Assembly (NCBI GenBank): GCA_016930695.1
Contig: JAFGGD010000034.1
Span: 1 to 64,000, forward strand
DNA from: Candidatus Eisenbacteria bacterium
GTDB lineage: Bacteria; Orphanbacterota; Orphanbacteria; Orphanbacterales; Orphanbacteraceae
Direction of reading: 5' to 3'
DNA length: 64,000 bases
Positions 14,507-23,876 of the stretch are shown here, piece after piece. The position numbers were made by a program, and so were the translations under genes. Positions within the stretch are counted from its first letter, which is position 1, and each line of letters begins with the position of its first letter. The notes beneath the pieces are model-generated. The model saw only the letters and a list, made by a program, of their open reading frames with translations, had not been told where the DNA came from and searched no databases.

Positions 14507-15418
14507 ATGAGAAGAACAAAGGGAGCGGGGAGGAGCGGTGCGTTTCCCCGAGGCGCGGCGGCGCTGATCGTGCTGGTCGTGGCGGCCGGATGCATGGGCG
14601 ACGAAAAGCCCCGCCCCGCCGGCACCTTCGAGGCGGCAACGGTCGACGTGGCGCCCGTCCAGAGCGGCCGAACGCTTCTCGTGGCCGCCGAAGAGGGGGA
14701 ACGGATCGCCGCGGGGGATACGTTGATCCTTTTAGACACGGATCTGATCGGGCTCCGCCGGACCGAGGCCGAAGCGGGACGCGCGGGCCTCCGGGCTCAG
14801 CGCGCCGCCGGGGCGGCCGAAATCGACCAGGCGGAGAGGAGCCTGGCGCATCTGGAGACCACGCGGGAGAGGGCTGGAAAGCTGCGCGACGCGGGAACCG
14901 CCACGGACCAACGGGTGGATGACCTTACCGCCGAACGGGACATGGCGCGGAGCCGTCTCGCGGCGGCGCGGGCGCGCGTCGAGGCGATCGACGCCGAAGG
15001 GAAACGATTGGACGCGGCGCTTGCCGTTTTCGACCGGCAGATCCGGGACGGCGTCATCGTTTCTCCCGTGTCCGGCACGGTGTTGGCGCGCGCCCTCGAG
15101 CCGGGGGAGGTGGCCGTCGCCGGCCGCACCGCCCTCCGCGTGGCCGACCTCTCGGAGATGGAGCTACGGATTTATCTGGAAGCGATCGACCTGGATCGGG
15201 TGCGCGTGGGCGACGAACTCCCGGTCCTGGCGGACGCGCTCCCCGGCGAACGGCTCGTCGGAAGGGTGAGTTGGATCAGCGACGAAGCGGAGTTCACGCC
15301 CAAGAACGCCCAAACCCGAAACGCCCGCGCCCAGCTTGTCTACGCGGTCAAACTGCGGGTTCCCAATCCGGAGGGGCGTCTTCACGTGGGGATGGCGGCG
15401 GAGGTGAGAATTCCTTGA
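14507..15418 (+). CDS. HlyD/YbhG-like periplasmic adaptor lipoprotein
   Basis: This adaptor (about 303 residues) should link the inner-membrane ABC-2 transporter to TolC. A basic N-terminus and hydrophobic stretch end in a lipobox (VAAGC), so it is probably lipid-anchored. Next come a lipoyl-like half (VQSGRTLLVAAEEGERIAAGDTLILLD), a long alpha-hairpin (about 85-185) and the second lipoyl half IVSPVSGTVLARALEPGEVAVAG. A beta-barrel follows. The chosen ATG (14507) has AGGAG 9 nt upstream. ATG 14483 overlaps the tolC stop in an ATGA arrangement and is an equally plausible coupled start. Confidence 0.85.
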   Translation: MRRTKGAGRSGAFPRGAAALIVLVVAAGCMGDEKPRPAGTFEAATVDVAPVQSGRTLLVAAEEGERIAAGDTLILLDTDLIGLRRTEAEAGRAGLRAQRAAGAAEIDQAERSLAHLETTRERAGKLRDAGTATDQRVDDLTAERDMARSRLAAARARVEAIDAEGKRLDAALAVFDRQIRDGVIVSPVSGTVLARALEPGEVAVAGRTALRVADLSEMELRIYLEAIDLDRVRVGDELPVLADALPGERLVGRVSWISDEAEFTPKNAQTRNARAQLVYAVKLRVPNPEGRLHVGMAAEVRIP

Positions 15419-16362
15419 CAGGCGAAACGCCCGCCCTGTTCGTCGAGGATTTGCGGAAGAGCTACGGCGCCGCCGCCGCGCTCCGCGGGCTCTCCCTCGC
15501 GGTGGAGGCGGGTCGGATCTGCGGCCTGATCGGTCCCGACGGGGCGGGGAAAACCACCGCCATGCGGATCCTATGCGGTCTTCTCCGCGCGGACGGCGGA
15601 ACCGCGCGAATCCTCGGCCGGGATTGTACGGCCGAGGCGGTTTGGGTGAAGGAGCGGATCGGCTACATGCCGCAGCGGTTCAGCCTCTACCCGGACCTCA
15701 CCGTCGCCGAAAACATCCGTTTCTTCGCCGATCTCTTCGGCGTACCGGCGGAGGAACGCGCCGTCCGGGAGGCGCGGCTCATGGAATTCAGCCGTCTCGC
15801 TCCCTTCCGGAAGCGTCGCGCGGGAAAACTCTCCGGAGGGATGAAGCAGAAACTCGCGCTCTGCGCCACGCTGATCCACACGCCGAGGGTGCTGATCCTG
15901 GACGAGCCGACAACCGGCGTGGATCCGGTCAGCCGCCGCGAGTTCTGGCAAATCCTGCGGGAGTTGGCCGAGGATGGACTCGCCCTTCTGATCAGCACGC
16001 CCTACATGGACGAGGCGGATCTTTGCGATGAGGTGGTCCTGATGCACCGGGGAACGGCGATCGCCCGCGGCGCGCCGTCGCAGCTCGCCTCCCTCTTTCC
16101 CCGCCGCATCCTGGAGGTCTCCGGCGCGGGATTGACCGAAGCGCTCGTTCGGCTCGAAAGCGCGGCGCTTCCCGGCGTCGCGGTGCGGCGCTTCGGCGAC
16201 CGTCTCCATCTGGTTTACGACGACGACGGGCAGGCGGCGGATACGGCACGACTCCTGGAGGGTTGCGGCGTGTCTATCGAAACGGCGCGACCCGGTGTGG
16301 AGGATCTTTTTTTGGAGCGGATGGGGGCCGAGGAGGGCTCCGGCGAAAAGGGTGAAACATGA
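15415..16362 (+). CDS. ABC transporter ATPase (first half of YbhF-like pair)
   Basis: This 315-residue nucleotide-binding subunit of an ABC-2 drug exporter has Walker A GPDGAGKT (40-47), signature LSGGM (139-143) and Walker B VLILDEPT (about 159-166). A C-terminal extension of about 90 residues (ILEVSGAGLTEALVRL...) is typical of DrrA-type ATPases. The start is TTG, overlapping the adaptor's TGA, with GGAGG 10 nt upstream; no in-frame ATG or GTG lies near. In E. coli YbhF this domain is fused to a second ATPase; here the two are separate genes overlapping by 4 bp. Confidence 0.9.
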   Translation: MTGETPALFVEDLRKSYGAAAALRGLSLAVEAGRICGLIGPDGAGKTTAMRILCGLLRADGGTARILGRDCTAEAVWVKERIGYMPQRFSLYPDLTVAENIRFFADLFGVPAEERAVREARLMEFSRLAPFRKRRAGKLSGGMKQKLALCATLIHTPRVLILDEPTTGVDPVSRREFWQILRELAEDGLALLISTPYMDEADLCDEVVLMHRGTAIARGAPSQLASLFPRRILEVSGAGLTEALVRLESAALPGVAVRRFGDRLHLVYDDDGQAADTARLLEGCGVSIETARPGVEDLFLERMGAEEGSGEKGET

Positions 16363-17117
16363 ACCTCTCTCCGGCCCCGCGAATCGCCGGAACGGTCGAA
16401 GCGGCCGTCTCCGCCCGCGGCCTCACCCGGCGCTTCGGTTCCTTTACCGCCGTCGATGGAATCGATCTGGACGTGGCGCCCGGCGAGATCTTCGGCTTTC
16501 TCGGCGCGAACGGCGCCGGGAAAACCACGGCGATCCGGATGCTCTGCGGTCTCCTTCGCCCGACCGCCGGCTCGGCGACGGTGGCCGGCTGCCGGGTGGG
16601 ACCGGAATCGAGCGCCCTTCGCCGGCGCATCGGTTACATGAGCCAGCGTTTCAGCCTCTACGAGGATCTGACGGTGCGCGAGAACATGGCTTTCTTCGGC
16701 GGCGTCTACGGGCTTTCCCCGGGGCGGATCCGGGATCGCGCCGCCGCGCTTCTCCCGCAACTCGGCCTTTCCGGCCGCGAAGACCGTCTCGCCGGTGCCC
16801 TCCCCCTCGGCTACAAACAGCGTCTCGCCCTCGGCTCCGCGCTCCTGCACGAGCCGCGCGTCCTCTTTCTCGACGAGCCGACCGGCGGCGTGGATCCTCT
16901 GGCGCGTCGCTCCTTCTGGGATCTGATCTACGCCCGCGCCGCCGCGGGGACCACCGTTTTCGTCACCACGCACTACATGGACGAAGCGGAGTATTGCGGT
17001 CGAGTCTCGATCATGATCGAGGGGCGCATCGTCGCGCTGGACACGCCGGCGGGGCTGAAGCGTTCCACGGGCGGAAAGGACATGCAGGACGTTTTCCTTA
17101 GGCTGGTGGACCGATGA
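16359..17117 (+). CDS. ABC transporter ATPase (second half of YbhF-like pair)
   Basis: This 252-residue ATPase has Walker A GANGAGKT (49-56) and Walker B VLFLDEPTGGVDP. In place of the canonical LSGG signature it carries LPLGYKQR, a variant known from the C-terminal half of YbhF-like proteins. It therefore probably pairs with the preceding ATPase as an asymmetric heterodimer. ATGA overlaps join it to both neighbours. The C-terminus is short (KDMQDVFLRLVDR) and lacks the long extension of its partner. Confidence 0.9.
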   Translation: MNLSPAPRIAGTVEAAVSARGLTRRFGSFTAVDGIDLDVAPGEIFGFLGANGAGKTTAIRMLCGLLRPTAGSATVAGCRVGPESSALRRRIGYMSQRFSLYEDLTVRENMAFFGGVYGLSPGRIRDRAAALLPQLGLSGREDRLAGALPLGYKQRLALGSALLHEPRVLFLDEPTGGVDPLARRSFWDLIYARAAAGTTVFVTTHYMDEAEYCGRVSIMIEGRIVALDTPAGLKRSTGGKDMQDVFLRLVDR

Positions 17118-18211
17118 GAAAGATCGCCGCCATCGCGCGCAAGGAAGTCCTTCACATCCTCAGGGACCGGCGCAGCCTCGCCGTGGCGATTCTCATGCCT
17201 CTCGCGATGGTCCTCCTTTACGGCTCCGCCATCGACATGGAGCTCCGCGAACTGCCCGTGGGCGTCCTCGACCAGGACCGGAGTGATAGCAGCCGCGAAT
17301 TTCTCCTCGCCCTCGCGTCGAGCAAATTCAACGTGATCGCCGAGATCCTTCCGGGCCGCGGCGCCGTGGAGCCCGGATTCCGGCGCGGCCGTTTTCTCGC
17401 GGCGCTGGTGATCCCCCGGGGATTCGCGGAGCGCCTGGAGAGGGGAGAGGTTTCCCCGCTGCAGGTGTTGGTGGACGGCTCGGACGCCGCCACCGCCGCG
17501 ATCGCCGAGAACTACCTCCTCGCGGTGAGCGCCCTCGAGAACGCGCGGCTTCGAGGAGAGGGAACGGCGGCCCCCTTCACCGTCCGGACCCGAATATTCT
17601 TCAACCCCGAACTGACCAGCGCCGATTTCGTCGTTCCGGGGTTGACCGCCCTCATTCTGATGATGATCTGCGCGCTCCTTACCAGCATCGCCCTTACCCG
17701 AGAGAAGGAGAACGGCACGCTGGAGCAGATCCTCACGACGCCGGTCTCTCCCGCGCAGGTGGTTCTGGGCAAGGTCCTTCCCTACGTGGGGCTCGGCGCG
17801 ATCGACGCCACGCTGGTGCTGGCGACGGGGAGGATCGCCTTCGGCGTGCCGATGGCCGGCTCCTGGTGGGTCTTGGCGGCGTACAGCCTCCTTTTCATCG
17901 TCATCGCCCTCTCCATGGGGCTGCTCATCTCCGCGCGCTCGTCGACCCTCCGCGTCGCGATGATGGCGGCCCTGATGGCGACCATGCTCCCCACCATGAT
18001 CCTGTCCGGTTTTCTCTTCCCCGTCGCCGGCATGCCCGAGCCGCTGCAGTGGCTCTGTCGTCTCATGCCGGCCACCCACTACCTGGTGGTGATTCGCGGT
18101 ATCCTGCTGAAGGGACGTGCCTGGTTCCCGGTGGAGACGGCGGTGCTCCTCGGAATGGGCGCCGTTCTCCTCACGGCGGCTGTGCGCGGTTTCCGCCGCG
18201 ACCTGGAGTGA
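17114..18211 (+). CDS. ABC-2 type transporter permease (YbhS-like)
   Basis: This 365-residue integral inner-membrane permease has an N-terminal TM (about 20-40, RSLAVAILMPLAMVLLYG), a large periplasmic domain (about 45-175) and five C-terminal TM helices. The ABC-2 signature TREKENGTLEQILTTPVSPAQVVLGK precedes the last TM cluster, and EPLQWLCRLMPATHYLVVIRGILLKG is family-typical. It overlaps the ATPase upstream (ATGA). With the next gene it should form the heterodimeric membrane pore. Confidence 0.9.
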   Translation: MRKIAAIARKEVLHILRDRRSLAVAILMPLAMVLLYGSAIDMELRELPVGVLDQDRSDSSREFLLALASSKFNVIAEILPGRGAVEPGFRRGRFLAALVIPRGFAERLERGEVSPLQVLVDGSDAATAAIAENYLLAVSALENARLRGEGTAAPFTVRTRIFFNPELTSADFVVPGLTALILMMICALLTSIALTREKENGTLEQILTTPVSPAQVVLGKVLPYVGLGAIDATLVLATGRIAFGVPMAGSWWVLAAYSLLFIVIALSMGLLISARSSTLRVAMMAALMATMLPTMILSGFLFPVAGMPEPLQWLCRLMPATHYLVVIRGILLKGRAWFPVETAVLLGMGAVLLTAAVRGFRRDLE

Positions 18212-18216
18212 AGCGA

Positions 18217-19338
18217 ATGGGTCCTCTTCTCTGCATCGTGCGCAAGGAGCTGATCCAGCTGCGGCGGGACAAGGCGCTCCTCCGTCTCGTTCTGGCCGTT
18301 CCGATGCTTCAGCTCCTGATCTTCGCCTACGCCATCAACAACGACCTCAAGAACGTGAGGGTGAGCGTGCTGGACGAGGACCGGACCCCTCTCACGCGGC
18401 GGCTCGCGGAGGCGCTCTACCAGGCGGACGCTTTCGTTCCGGGGCCGGCGCCCGCGGGCGAGGCGGACGCCGCGGAGCTGCTCCGGAGGAGCGAGACGGA
18501 CCTCATGGTGCATGTGCCCCGCGGATTCACCCGCGCCGTGCTGCGGGGGGAGTCGCCGCAGGTAGGCGTGGTCGTGGACGGGACGAACAGCAGCACGGCG
18601 GGCCGCGCCGCCGGTTACACCGAAGCGGTTTTGACGCGGGAGGCGGTGCGTCTCTTCCGCGCGGAGGCGGGAGCGCGAGCGGCGGCCCAGACGGGGCGGA
18701 TCTCGACGACGACCCGCTTTCTCTTCAACCCGGAGCTGGAGAGCCGAATCTACATGGTGCCGGGGATCATCGTCATGTTGGTCACCATCATCTCCGTGTT
18801 CGTTACCGGAATGGCGGTGGTCCGGGAGAAAGAGATCGGCACTCTCGAGCAGGTGCGCGTGACCCCTCTTTCGACGACGGCGTACCTGATCGGGAAGACG
18901 CTCCCCTTCGCGGCGATCGCGCTGGTGGATCTCGTCCTCGCGACGGCCTTCGCCATGGCTTGGTTCGGCGTTCCCATGGTCGGATCGCCGCTGACGCTTC
19001 TGGCGGGTGTGCTCGCCTACCTGACCGTGACCCTCGGCCTCGGGCTCCTCGCCTCCGCCGCTTCGGGCACGCAGCAGCAGGCGATGTTCACGATCTGGTT
19101 CTTTCTCATCTTCGCGGTTCTTCTCAGCGGTTTTTTCGTTCCCGTGCAGAACATGCCGTCCTGGGCGCGCGCGCTCACCTGGCTGAACCCGATGCGGTTT
19201 TTCATGAACGTGGTGCGCGGGGTCCTACTTCGCGGCGCGGGTTTCGCGGACCTCCGAACCGAGTTTCTGATGCTCCTGGGAATGGGCGCGCTCGCCTATG
19301 GTTCGGCGGCGCTCCGTTTCGGCCGGGAGGGGGAGTAG
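18217..19338 (+). CDS. ABC-2 type transporter permease (YbhR-like)
   Basis: This 373-residue permease is paralogous to its upstream neighbour, with the same layout: one N-terminal TM, a periplasmic domain, then five TM helices. The ABC-2 signature is REKEIGTLEQVRVTPLSTTAYLIGK. The conserved FVPVQNMPSWARALTWLNPMRFFMNVVRGVLLRG block lies near the C-terminus. The ATG at 18217 follows GGAG and lies 5 bp after the previous stop. A strong terminator follows, closing the seven-gene operon. Confidence 0.9.
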   Translation: MGPLLCIVRKELIQLRRDKALLRLVLAVPMLQLLIFAYAINNDLKNVRVSVLDEDRTPLTRRLAEALYQADAFVPGPAPAGEADAAELLRRSETDLMVHVPRGFTRAVLRGESPQVGVVVDGTNSSTAGRAAGYTEAVLTREAVRLFRAEAGARAAAQTGRISTTTRFLFNPELESRIYMVPGIIVMLVTIISVFVTGMAVVREKEIGTLEQVRVTPLSTTAYLIGKTLPFAAIALVDLVLATAFAMAWFGVPMVGSPLTLLAGVLAYLTVTLGLGLLASAASGTQQQAMFTIWFFLIFAVLLSGFFVPVQNMPSWARALTWLNPMRFFMNVVRGVLLRGAGFADLRTEFLMLLGMGALAYGSAALRFGREGE

Positions 19339-19369
19339 GGGCGCGCTCCGGCTTCCTTCGGTCGTGAGA

Positions 19370-19404
19370 AAGGGCGCGACGGTTTCTTCCCGCCGCGCCC
19401 TTTT
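19370..19404. terminator. Bidirectional terminator
   Basis: AAGGGCGCG (19370-19378) pairs with CGCGCCCTT (19394-19402), followed by TTTT. It lies between the convergent ABC operon and the M3 peptidase gene and can serve the plus strand; the minus-strand tract is weaker. Confidence 0.75.
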
Positions 19405-19428
19405 CGATCGAAAACGAGTTTCGGGCCG

Positions 19429-21342
19429 CTAGTCCACGCCGAGGAGCCGCTCCATCTCGGTGATGGTCCGGTCCATGAGCCGCGCCGCCGCATCCACCGC
19501 TTCCGGTTTCGTCCAGTCCAAGCCGGCCTTTTTCAGAAGCGTGAGGGGAGGCGCGGAGCTTCCCGACTTCAGCATGTCCAAGTAGCGCTCCACCGCCGAG
19601 GGATCGCCGGACTGCACCTTCTCGGCGAAGGCGATTCCCGAGGAGAGGCCGGTGGCGTAAGTATACATGTAAAACTTGTAATAGAAGTGGCCCACGTAGG
19701 CCCATTCCATGCCGTCGTTCTCGCCGAGGGAGAACCCCGGTCCGTAGTAGTCCCGGACCAGCGCGGCGTAGGTGGAGTCGAGGAAGGAGGCGGTGAGCGA
19801 CACGCCGCGCTCCGCCGCCTCGTGGGCGGCCAGTTCGAACTCGGCGAAAAGTGTCTGCCTGTAGATCGTGGTCCGGATGCTCTCGAGCAGCTCGTTCAGA
19901 AGAAAGAGCTTCACTTCCCGGGACTCGGCGTTGCGCATGAGGTCGTCGGCGAGGAGCTTCTCGTTGCAGGTGGAGGCGATTTCGGCGATGAAGCTCGCGT
20001 AGTCGGCCGTGACGTAGGGTTGGTTGGTGTTGGACAGGTGGGTATGAAGCGCGTGGCCGTACTCATGGGCGAGCGTGGAGAGGCCGTCGTAATCGTCGAA
20101 CCAGTTCATCTTTACGAAGGGACGAACGCCGTACACGCTGGCGCTGAAGGCGCCGCTCTCCTTGTGCTCGTGCGGGTAAAGGTCGATCCAACCGTTGGCC
20201 GGATCGAGGCCGGTCCGGAGAACGCTGCCGTACTCGTCGCCGAGCGGCGCGAGGGCTTCCGGGAGGATCCGCCGCGCATCTTCGAAGGTGAACGTCATCT
20301 CCTCGCTCGGCACCAGGGGAACGTAGAGGTCGTAGATATACAGATCATCGAGGCCGAGCACCTTCTTCCGCAGCTCCACGTAGCGATGGAGGGGCTCGAG
20401 GTTGGCGCGGATCGCCGTGATCAGGTTGCGGTAGACGGCGGGGTCGATGTCGTCCATCGCCAGATAGGCCTCGAGGGAGGAGTCGTATCCGCGCGACCGG
20501 GAAAAGAAGACCGTTTGGTTCACCTGTCCCGCGAAAGTCGCGGCGAAGACGTGCTGGTATTGGCGGAGCGTGCCGAAGAAGGCCTCCACCGCCTCGCGCC
20601 TCACCTCCCTGTCCGGCGAGCGCCGGAAGCGCGGGTAGTTGGAGAAGGCGAGCTGCACCGGTTCGCCGTCCTCGCCGGTGACCATCGGAAGGGGGATGTC
20701 GTTCATCATCGAGTTAAATGTCTTCTCGTGATCGGAGGGAAGTTCGTTCAGGTCGATCTCCGCCCACAGGTTGTCGCCGGCGAGGGAGAGGATCCGCTCC
20801 GCCTCGGCGTCGAGAACCCGATTCTTCCGCCGCCTGATCTCGTCGATGTAGGGGCGGTACGCCTCGAGCGCCGGTTCCCGTTCGTAAGCGGCGCGCATCG
20901 CCCCGTCGTTCAGGGCGAGGATTTCCCGGCGGATGAAGGACGCTTCCGCCATCAGATCGTTCATCGCCTGGAGCGCGCGGTCGTTCATCGCCTGGAGTTC
21001 GGTGGAGACCAGATCGGTTTGCAGGCGAAGGTTGGCGTAGAGGGTCAGTTTATTGGTCGCAAGACGGGTGTCGAAGTAGAGGGCGAGACACTCCCGGAGC
21101 GCTTGGGGATCGGAAAGCCGTCCCGCGTATCCGGCGAGCTTTTCCCGCTCGGTGTTCACCTTCTCCAGGGAGGGCCCGAAGGCGGCATCATTCGGAAGGA
21201 GCACCGAGAGGTCCCACTTATAAATGTCGGGAATCTCGCTGCGGGGCATGTTGGCGTCCGGCGTGAAGGTCGACGCCGAAGACGCAGCGAGAAGAAGGAG
21301 AGCAAGGACCGGAAGAAGCGGGGTTCGTCGCAAGTCGTGCAT
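19429..21342 (-). CDS. pepF: Secreted oligoendopeptidase F-like M3 metallopeptidase
   Basis: This 637-residue zinc peptidase cleaves short peptides. The start at 21342 (ATG, with AGGTGAAC immediately upstream) gives a clear Sec signal peptide of about 22 residues (LLPVLALLLLAASSAS), so it should act outside the cytoplasm, whereas characterised PepF enzymes are cytoplasmic. The zinc motif HEYGH is at 426-430 in STLAHEYGHALH, and the third ligand is in FIAEIASTCNE (about residue 454). SVYGVRPFVKMNWFDDYDGL and GMEWAYVGHFYYKFYMYTYATGL are typical PepF blocks. It is transcribed divergently from an S9 peptidase gene. Confidence 0.92.
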   Translation of the reverse strand: MHDLRRTPLLPVLALLLLAASSASTFTPDANMPRSEIPDIYKWDLSVLLPNDAAFGPSLEKVNTEREKLAGYAGRLSDPQALRECLALYFDTRLATNKLTLYANLRLQTDLVSTELQAMNDRALQAMNDLMAEASFIRREILALNDGAMRAAYEREPALEAYRPYIDEIRRRKNRVLDAEAERILSLAGDNLWAEIDLNELPSDHEKTFNSMMNDIPLPMVTGEDGEPVQLAFSNYPRFRRSPDREVRREAVEAFFGTLRQYQHVFAATFAGQVNQTVFFSRSRGYDSSLEAYLAMDDIDPAVYRNLITAIRANLEPLHRYVELRKKVLGLDDLYIYDLYVPLVPSEEMTFTFEDARRILPEALAPLGDEYGSVLRTGLDPANGWIDLYPHEHKESGAFSASVYGVRPFVKMNWFDDYDGLSTLAHEYGHALHTHLSNTNQPYVTADYASFIAEIASTCNEKLLADDLMRNAESREVKLFLLNELLESIRTTIYRQTLFAEFELAAHEAAERGVSLTASFLDSTYAALVRDYYGPGFSLGENDGMEWAYVGHFYYKFYMYTYATGLSSGIAFAEKVQSGDPSAVERYLDMLKSGSSAPPLTLLKKAGLDWTKPEAVDAAARLMDRTITEMERLLGVD

Positions 21343-21447
21343 GTTCACCTCGATCGGCCCGGGATGGGGGCGCCCCGCGCCGGAAGAAAGGAAAGCCGCG
21401 GATCGATAGGGGGGCGCGCGGACCGGCGCGACCACCTGTCTCACACA

Positions 21448-21476
21448 AGGATAGCCGCCTTCGCTCCGGGAGACAA
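21448..21476 (-). promoter_or_regulatory. Promoter for pepF
   Basis: On the minus strand TTGTCT (21476-21471), a 17-bp spacer and TATCCT (21453-21448) form a good sigma70 promoter. It lies about 105 bp before the pepF start codon. Confidence 0.5.
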
Positions 21477-21499
21477 GCACCGGGAAAAGGGTCCCCTCT

Positions 21500-21559
21500 C
21501 GGTACCGGGTTTTCTTCTCAAGAGCAAAGCGAGCGAAGAGGTGTCCGGCACCGAAGAAT
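21500..21559 (+). repeat. Dispersed intergenic repeat, copy 2
   Basis: This is the plus-strand partner of 55-114 (about 50 of 60 identical). Its end is followed by a degenerate direct repeat: GTGTCCGGCACCGAAGAA at 21541 and GTGTCCGGCGCCGATGAA at 21570, period 29 bp. This suggests local expansion of the element. Confidence 0.7.
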
Positions 21560-21679
21560 CCGGGAGAGGGTGTCCGGCGCCGATGAAGCCGGGATCGACG
21601 GTCCCGTCGGAAATGGTGTATTCTGATCGGGAAGCGATCGCGTCAATCATTCGAAAACCAGCCCATCGGGAGAGAAACC

Positions 21680-23779
21680 ATGCGCATCGATCGAATTCCG
21701 CGAACCGCCGCGTGGGGGGGACTGTTCCTTCTGCTCGGCCTCTCTTGGACCGCCACCCGGGCGGCGGAGCCCCCGGAGAGGACCCACGATCTCACCGTGG
21801 AGGATTACTTCACCCAGGGGTTCATTTACGACTGCGTGATCGCGCCGGAGGGCGGGCACGTGGCGCTCACCGACCTGCGTTGGGACCTGGACGCGGACAC
21901 GCGCCACACCGATCTGTGGATCGCCGACGTCCGGACCGGGCGTCTCCGCCGCGCCACCTTCCACCCCACGAACGACGGCTCGCCCAGTTGGAGTCCCGAC
22001 GGCCGATGGGTCTACTTCACCAGCCGGCGCGGTGAGAAGGGGGATCTGCCCCCCCGGAACGGGAAAACGCAGGTCTGGAAGGTCGCCGTGGACGGCGGGG
22101 AGCCGGAACCGGTCACCCGTTTCAAGGACGGCGTGGAGGACTACTCCCTCTCCGCGGACGGGCGCACCCTCTACTACGTGAAATCAAGCGAGCAGGTGGA
22201 GGATCCCTGGAAGGATCTCAAGGAGACCCACGACGAACTCGAGTACGGCCGCGGGGTCATGAACACCAGCGAACTCTGGTCGCTCGACCTCGAGACCTGG
22301 CGGACCGAGAAGCTGATCGACGAGGGGCGCGTGATCCGCGAGTTCGCCGTCTGCCCCTGCGGCGGCCGAATCGCGATGATCACCACGCCGAACGAGGAGA
22401 ACATCTCCAACGAGGGGCTCTCGCGGGTCGATGTCTGGGACCGGAAGAGCGGCGAGATCACGATCGTGCCGGACCGCCTCTGGCGGGCCGAGGCGCCCTC
22501 TCCCTACGGCTGGCTCGAGGGTCTCGCCTGGTCCGCCGACGCCGCGGCTCTCGCCTTCCGCGTCGACTTCGACGGCTATCCGGCGGAGCTGATCGTGACG
22601 CACTTCGGCGGCGGCGCGCCGGTTTCCCGCCGGCTGGATCGCCCCCGCGAACTCACCCTCGGCGGCGAACCGGACATTCGGTGGATCGGCGACTCCAAGG
22701 ACATCTGTTTCCTGGCCGAAGAGAAGGCGCGGGTGCGCCTCGCCTGCGTGCGGAACGTCACCCCCGGCGGCCAGGGAGCCTTCGAGATTCTCACCCCGGG
22801 CGATTGGGTCGCCAAGACCTTCGACCTGACGGCGGACGGGCGCACCTACGCTGCGGCGCTCGGCGACGTAACCCAGCCGAACGACGTGTTCATAGGCGCC
22901 ACCCGGGGAAAGGGTAAGCCGCGCCGGATCACCCGTATCAACCCGCAGATCGATACCTGGAAACTCCCGCAAATCGAGATCGTACAATGGGCCGGCGCGG
23001 GCGGCGATACGGTGGAGGGAATCCTGGAACTGCCCCCCGGCTACGAGAAAGGGGATGGACCGCTCCCCCTTCACGTGGCGCTTCACGGCGGACCCACGGC
23101 GGCGGATCTTTTCTACTTCGAGTTTTGGATCTACGGGCGCGGCCTCTGGCCGGCGCTCGGCTGGGCGGTTTTCGCCCCCAACTACCGCGGCTCCACCGGC
23201 TACGGCGACCGTTTCATGACCGATCTGATCGGCGCCGAGTGCGACATCGAGGTGGAGGACGTGATGAAGGGGGTGGACATGCTGATCGAGCGCGGTATCG
23301 CCGATCCGGAGCGAATGGCCGTTTCCGGATGGAGCAACGGCGGCTTCGTCACCAACTGCATCATCACGCAGACGGACCGGTTCAAGGCGGCCTCCTCCGG
23401 CGCCGGCGTGCTCGATATGGCGCTGCAGTGGGGGATCGAAGACACGCCGGGTCACGTGGTCAACTACATGGAAGGGCTCCCCTGGGAGAAGCCGGAGGCG
23501 TACCGCAAGGCCTCGCCTCTCTGGGCGCTGAATCGCGTGAAGACCCCCACGCTGATCCACGTCGGCGGGGAGGATCCCCGGGTGCCGGCGGCGAACGCCC
23601 GGGCGCTTTTCCGCGGACTCGACTTCTACCTCGGCGTTCCGACGGAGCTGGTGGTCTATCCGGGCCAGGGACACGGGCTCGGCAAGTATACCTATAGAAA
23701 GGCGAAGCTCGAGTGGGACATCGCCTGGTTCGATCGTTGGGTCCTCGGCGAGAACGCGGAGGATCCGGAAAAGCCTTAG
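21680..23779 (+). CDS. Secreted S9 family prolyl oligopeptidase / acylaminoacyl-peptidase-like
   Basis: This 699-residue serine peptidase has an N-terminal beta-propeller and a C-terminal alpha/beta hydrolase. A signal peptide (about 1-29, ending ATRAAE) directs export. Propeller repeats include GSPSWSPDGRWVYFTS and YSLSADGRTLYYVKS. The catalytic triad is Ser552 in GWSNGG, Asp632 in GGEDPRVP and His665 in GQGHGLG. The oxyanion region is HGGPTAADLFYFEFWIYG, and NYRGSTGYGDRF is the family signature. The enzyme should trim oligopeptides outside the cytoplasm, matching the divergent exported M3 peptidase. A terminator follows. Confidence 0.92.
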   Translation: MRIDRIPRTAAWGGLFLLLGLSWTATRAAEPPERTHDLTVEDYFTQGFIYDCVIAPEGGHVALTDLRWDLDADTRHTDLWIADVRTGRLRRATFHPTNDGSPSWSPDGRWVYFTSRRGEKGDLPPRNGKTQVWKVAVDGGEPEPVTRFKDGVEDYSLSADGRTLYYVKSSEQVEDPWKDLKETHDELEYGRGVMNTSELWSLDLETWRTEKLIDEGRVIREFAVCPCGGRIAMITTPNEENISNEGLSRVDVWDRKSGEITIVPDRLWRAEAPSPYGWLEGLAWSADAAALAFRVDFDGYPAELIVTHFGGGAPVSRRLDRPRELTLGGEPDIRWIGDSKDICFLAEEKARVRLACVRNVTPGGQGAFEILTPGDWVAKTFDLTADGRTYAAALGDVTQPNDVFIGATRGKGKPRRITRINPQIDTWKLPQIEIVQWAGAGGDTVEGILELPPGYEKGDGPLPLHVALHGGPTAADLFYFEFWIYGRGLWPALGWAVFAPNYRGSTGYGDRFMTDLIGAECDIEVEDVMKGVDMLIERGIADPERMAVSGWSNGGFVTNCIITQTDRFKAASSGAGVLDMALQWGIEDTPGHVVNYMEGLPWEKPEAYRKASPLWALNRVKTPTLIHVGGEDPRVPAANARALFRGLDFYLGVPTELVVYPGQGHGLGKYTYRKAKLEWDIAWFDRWVLGENAEDPEKP

Positions 23780-23809
23780 CGTCGCAAGGATCGCGGGACG
23801 CGGATCAAA

Positions 23810-23839
23810 AAAAGCCCCCGGCGGCCGCCGGGGGCTTTT
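23810..23839. terminator. Bidirectional terminator
   Basis: This 30-bp palindrome (AAAAGCCCCCGGC arm, GCCGGGGGCTTTT arm) is flanked by A and T tracts. It ends both the S9 peptidase transcript and the minus-strand glpD transcript. Confidence 0.9.
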
Positions 23840-23876
23840 CATGCATTCGGGGAAAGGGGCGGCCCCGCTCCGCCGC

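Larger units (their letters stand above)
21343..21679. other. Divergent intergenic region with repeat
   Basis: No gene is visible. The interval carries the pepF promoter, copy 2 of the dispersed repeat (21500-21559) and a partial tandem duplication of the repeat end (21541-21565 versus 21570-21594). A -10-like TATTCT near 21616 may belong to the downstream S9 peptidase gene, but its -35 is poor. Confidence 0.6.

Noticed and set aside
19687-22035. 782-codon open frame opposite pepF
   Set aside because: The minus-strand M3 peptidase with HEYGH and a signal peptide is clearly the real gene; the plus frame is Val/Gly/Arg-rich shadow sequence.
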